DNA of 6,238 bases from a bacterium UBP1_UBA4771 (lineage in GTDB: Bacteria > Krumholzibacteriota > Krumholzibacteriia > Krumholzibacteriales > Krumholzibacteriaceae): assembly GCA_002403295.1 (NCBI GenBank), contig DHHN01000181.1, positions 7,491 through 13,728 on the forward strand. Reading direction: 5' to 3'. Shown here one piece after another: positions 4,438-6,238 of this stretch. The notes under the pieces were generated by a model. That model saw nothing but the letters and a program-made list of their open reading frames with translations. It ran no database searches and had not been told where the DNA came from. The first letter of the stretch is position 1. Each line of letters begins with the position of its first letter. Both the position numbers and the translations under genes were made by a program.

Positions 4438-5406
4438 ATGAACAGGCTAATGGCGGCGGCGACGATAATCATCCTTCTTCTCATTTCATGCGGGGAGAAG
4501 GAGCGCGTGGTCGAGGTCCCCGTTCCGGCGAACTGTCCTCCGTCCGCGCCGCGCAACGTCTACTCGATCAATCTCGACGGCACGGTGCAGATCTGCTGGT
4601 GGGCGAATCAGGAGAGCGATATCGAGGGATACGACGTGTACCGCGGAGCGAGTTTCTACGGGCAGTACTACTACATCGGGACCGTGCTCGTCGGCGCTTC
4701 CACGGCGTGGGAGTTCTGCTTCGAGGATCTCGAGACGGCGAACGGCGTCCGGCATTACTACGCCGTGACCGCGTTCGACGACGGCGGACTCGAAAGCGAC
4801 CTGAGCTATGAAGAGGTCAGCGGAACGCCGCGTCCCGAGGGGCGCATCACGCTGGACGATTTCGCGTCGCTCCCGGCGAACGCGGGGTACGATCTCTCGA
4901 GCCTGAGCAACGTTCCCCAGGCGTACAACCTCTCGACCACGGACATATTTTTCTCCGGCTCGACCGGCGTCGCCCTCATCGCGGCATACCGCGCGGGCGT
5001 GGAGATACAGGACTATGGATACGTCGGCGATTTCGACGCGATCAACTACGCTCCGGTCGAGGGTTGGTCGCCCTCCCGCAGCGTCGAGGCGATCGCGGGC
5101 CATTGCTACGTCGCGAGACTCGTCGAAACGGACGGATACCACTACGCGAAGCTGTACGTGACGGCGGTAACCGGGAGTTACGTCACCTTCTGGTGGGCGT
5201 ATCAAACCGCCCCCGGCAACCGCGACCTCGCTCCGGCCGCTCCGGGCAGCGGCTCGGGGAACGACCCCTCAATATCGTCGAGGAGTTCGATGCCCGGCCC
5301 GAAAACGCGCACAACGACCTTGGCCGAAAGGTCAGCGATTCCCCCCATCGTTGAGAGGGTAGCATGGACACGGGACGATGAGTCCGAGCAACGAACCACC
5401 GGGTAG
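4438..5406 (+). CDS. FN3-domain outer-membrane-type lipoprotein under sigma54 control
   Basis: Encodes 322 residues. The ATG at 4438 is preceded by GGAGG (4424-4428) and starts a lipoprotein signal peptide with lipobox LISC, acylated Cys at 18; glycine at +2 avoids the inner-membrane retention signal, suggesting the outer membrane. A charged and proline linker (GEKERVVEVPVP) leads to a fibronectin type III-like domain at about 33-134 (SAPRNV, SDIEGYDVYRG, HYYAVTAFDDGGLES). A second domain at about 136-265 (ITLDDFASLP to WAYQTAPGNRDL) is of a kind I have seen behind such FN3 domains, but I cannot name it or its function. From about residue 270 the composition changes: low-complexity GSGSG, then Ser/Thr/Arg-rich sequence with rarer codons to the stop. 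This tail may come from a frameshift or lost stop. A frame starting at 4375 lies upstream of the predicted +1 and is not the real start. Probable role: surface binding or recognition; no enzyme motif is seen. Confidence 0.9.
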   Translation: MNRLMAAATIIILLLISCGEKERVVEVPVPANCPPSAPRNVYSINLDGTVQICWWANQESDIEGYDVYRGASFYGQYYYIGTVLVGASTAWEFCFEDLETANGVRHYYAVTAFDDGGLESDLSYEEVSGTPRPEGRITLDDFASLPANAGYDLSSLSNVPQAYNLSTTDIFFSGSTGVALIAAYRAGVEIQDYGYVGDFDAINYAPVEGWSPSRSVEAIAGHCYVARLVETDGYHYAKLYVTAVTGSYVTFWWAYQTAPGNRDLAPAAPGSGSGNDPSISSRSSMPGPKTRTTTLAERSAIPPIVERVAWTRDDESEQRTTG

Positions 5407-5458
5407 AGCGCTGGCATACGCTTCTCACGGTTCGTGTTACCCGCGAAGGTCGGCCGAA

Positions 5459-5516
5459 GGGGAGAACGAAGAAATCAAATGTCGTACAGGGGCGGCACGA
5501 GGACTTCGTTCTCCCC
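5459..5516. repeat. Perfect 13-bp inverted repeat between the lipoprotein and M6-like genes
   Basis: GGGGAGAACGAAG (5459-5471) is the exact inverse complement of CTTCGTTCTCCCC (5504-5516). The 32-base loop contains a further 4-bp pairing, TCGT (5482-5485) with ACGA (5497-5500). It lies 53 bp after the lipoprotein stop and 55 bp before the next ATG. It is followed by GGATCATTTAT rather than a clean T-run, so it would be a weak intrinsic terminator; RNA 3'-end protection of the lipoprotein message, or a mobile-element remnant, are alternatives. Confidence 0.55.
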
Positions 5517-5532
5517 GGATCATTTATAGCCC

Positions 5533-5561
5533 TTGCGAATACTCTCCCGGCCGCGTAAAAT
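5533..5561 (+). promoter_or_regulatory. Probable sigma70-type promoter of the M6-like gene
   Basis: TTGCGA (5533-5538, four of six) and TAAAAT (5556-5561, five of six) are separated by exactly 17 bp. The predicted start is near 5568, only about 3 bases before the ATG at 5571, so the message would be nearly leaderless, in keeping with the absence of any Shine-Dalgarno sequence there. No -24/-12 pattern is present, so this gene is not obviously under the sigma54 control of its neighbour. Confidence 0.5.
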
Positions 5562-5570
5562 AATCGCCCT

Positions 5571-6238
5571 ATGAAACGAACACGGCTCGCGACGACGCTC
5601 CTCTGCGCGCTGCTCCTCTCGAGCGGCGCCTCCCGCTCCGCTGCCGGAGCCGCCGGCGCTCCGAAGCCGGCGCCGCCGCGCGGACAAACCCTCGGATCGT
5701 ATCAGCGCGCCGCGGTAGGGGGGCTTCTCGGGGAAGGCCCCGCGCGCGTCGATTCGCTCCGCGTGTGCGTGTTCCGCGTTTCGTTCGCGGACAGGAGCTT
5801 CAAGGCCCAGTTCGATTCGCTCTATTACGCGAACGAGCTGCGGCATCTCGCCGAGTATTTCGACGGCGCCTCGCTCGGCGCCTTCGACCTTCGTCTCGAG
5901 CTCATGGGCGGCGTCGTCGCGCTCGACCGGAGCGAGGCGTACTACGGCGACAGCAAGCTCTGGAAGGAGCGGATGGCGGAGATTCTCATCAAGGTCGTGC
6001 TCGAGCGCGACGACGCCGTGGATTTCGGCCGGTACGACGCCGTCGCCGTCATCCACGCCGGCGCCGGACGGGAGACCGATTTCAACGACGATTCGCGCTC
6101 TCAGATCTACTCGGGGTTCGTCAATCCGGAGGAGATGGCGGAGGCCCTCGCGGACACGCTCGGCACTCCCGGGGTTCCCACGAACGACGGCGCTCCCGGA
6201 GACACGCTCTTCCTCGACAACCTCATGGTCTGGCCCGA
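5571..6238 (+). CDS. Secreted M6-family metalloprotease-like protein, N-terminal part (runs off window)
   Basis: The first 222 residues are visible; the 3' end is beyond the window. The ATG at 5571 is the first in frame after a TAA at 5556 and begins a Sec signal peptide: KRTR, a hydrophobic core to about residue 20, then an Ala/Gly-rich stretch with possible cleavage near 24-30 and a Pro/Ala linker. Residues about 62-175 resemble the region before the catalytic centre of M6 (immune inhibitor A-like) proteins of FCB-type bacteria: VFRVSFADRSF, HLAEYFDGASLG, AYYGD, then YDAVAVIHAGAG with ETDFND (155-174). The zinc-binding HExxH motif is not in the visible part, so catalysis cannot be confirmed. 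Expected to be exported and to act on extracellular or periplasmic proteins. There is no ribosome binding site; see the adjacent promoter. It is separated from the lipoprotein by 164 bp and an inverted repeat, so it is probably a separate transcription unit. Confidence 0.85.
   Translation, partial: MKRTRLATTLLCALLLSSGASRSAAGAAGAPKPAPPRGQTLGSYQRAAVGGLLGEGPARVDSLRVCVFRVSFADRSFKAQFDSLYYANELRHLAEYFDGASLGAFDLRLELMGGVVALDRSEAYYGDSKLWKERMAEILIKVVLERDDAVDFGRYDAVAVIHAGAGRETDFNDDSRSQIYSGFVNPEEMAEALADTLGTPGVPTNDGAPGDTLFLDNLMVWP

Noticed and set aside
4173..4556. Minus-strand frame across the sigma54 promoter and lipoprotein start
   Set aside because: It runs antisense through the well-supported signal peptide and promoter; its hydrophobic stretch mirrors the lipoprotein leader.
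5202..5417. Minus-strand frame with protein-like stretch (DLSAKVVVRVFGPGIELL)
   Set aside because: Reasonable third-base GC but no family, no clear ribosome binding site, and it overlaps the lipoprotein tail; kept only as a weak alternative explanation of the odd tail.
5400..5450. tRNA-like string GGTAGAGCGC and GGTTCG
   Set aside because: No complementary D-stem partner, no anticodon stem and no acceptor pairing.
5520..6056. Minus-strand frame opposite the M6-like gene
   Set aside because: Acidic/Arg-rich antisense shadow; the + strand protein has a signal peptide and family-like motifs.
1..6238. CRISPR array, insertion sequence or rRNA
   Set aside because: No regularly spaced repeats, no transposase frame and no rRNA-like sequence were seen.

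Overview
The window reads as a piece of a high-GC, Gram-negative (diderm) bacterial genome. Three of its four proteins are exported: one by a plain signal peptide, one by a lipobox (LISC) and one by a Sec-type leader. The fourth is a sigma54-dependent activator. The FN3-type lipoprotein and the M6-like protein (region around YDAVAVIHAGAG) resemble proteins I associate with FCB-related candidate phyla such as Krumholzibacteriota or Eisenbacteria. This placement rests on protein style only and is tentative.

Layout, all genes on the + strand. (1) 50-406 is a small secreted glycine-rich protein of unknown function. (2) 446-3514 follows after 39 bp. It is a 1022-residue one-component regulator with about ten TPR repeats, a GAF-like middle, a sigma54-interacting AAA+ ATPase and a Fis-type helix-turn-helix. 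(3) 3515-4437 is a gene-poor stretch of about 920 bp. It holds short repeats, a probable minus-strand relic resembling the tail of an AbiEii-type nucleotidyltransferase, a strong intrinsic terminator (3943-3974), a possible sigma70-type promoter followed at once by a 91-nt foldable element with a 14-bp closing stem (4042-4132), and then a long dyad (4312-4366) and an almost perfect -24/-12 sigma54 promoter (4395-4409). (4) 4438-5406 is an outer-membrane-type lipoprotein with an FN3 domain, placed exactly for that promoter. (5) After a 13-bp inverted repeat (5459-5516) and a sigma70-like promoter, an M6-metalloprotease-like secreted protein starts at 5571 and runs off the window.

The most coherent reading is a self-contained regulatory island. 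A TPR-type sigma54 activator is co-encoded with a small exported protein that could be its ligand or reporter. Downstream lies a sigma54 promoter with a dyad 61-109 bp before the predicted +1, which fits an activator binding site, and this promoter drives a surface lipoprotein. The promoter, dyad and activator domains are seen directly. That this activator binds this dyad, and that the small protein signals through the TPR domain, are inferences.
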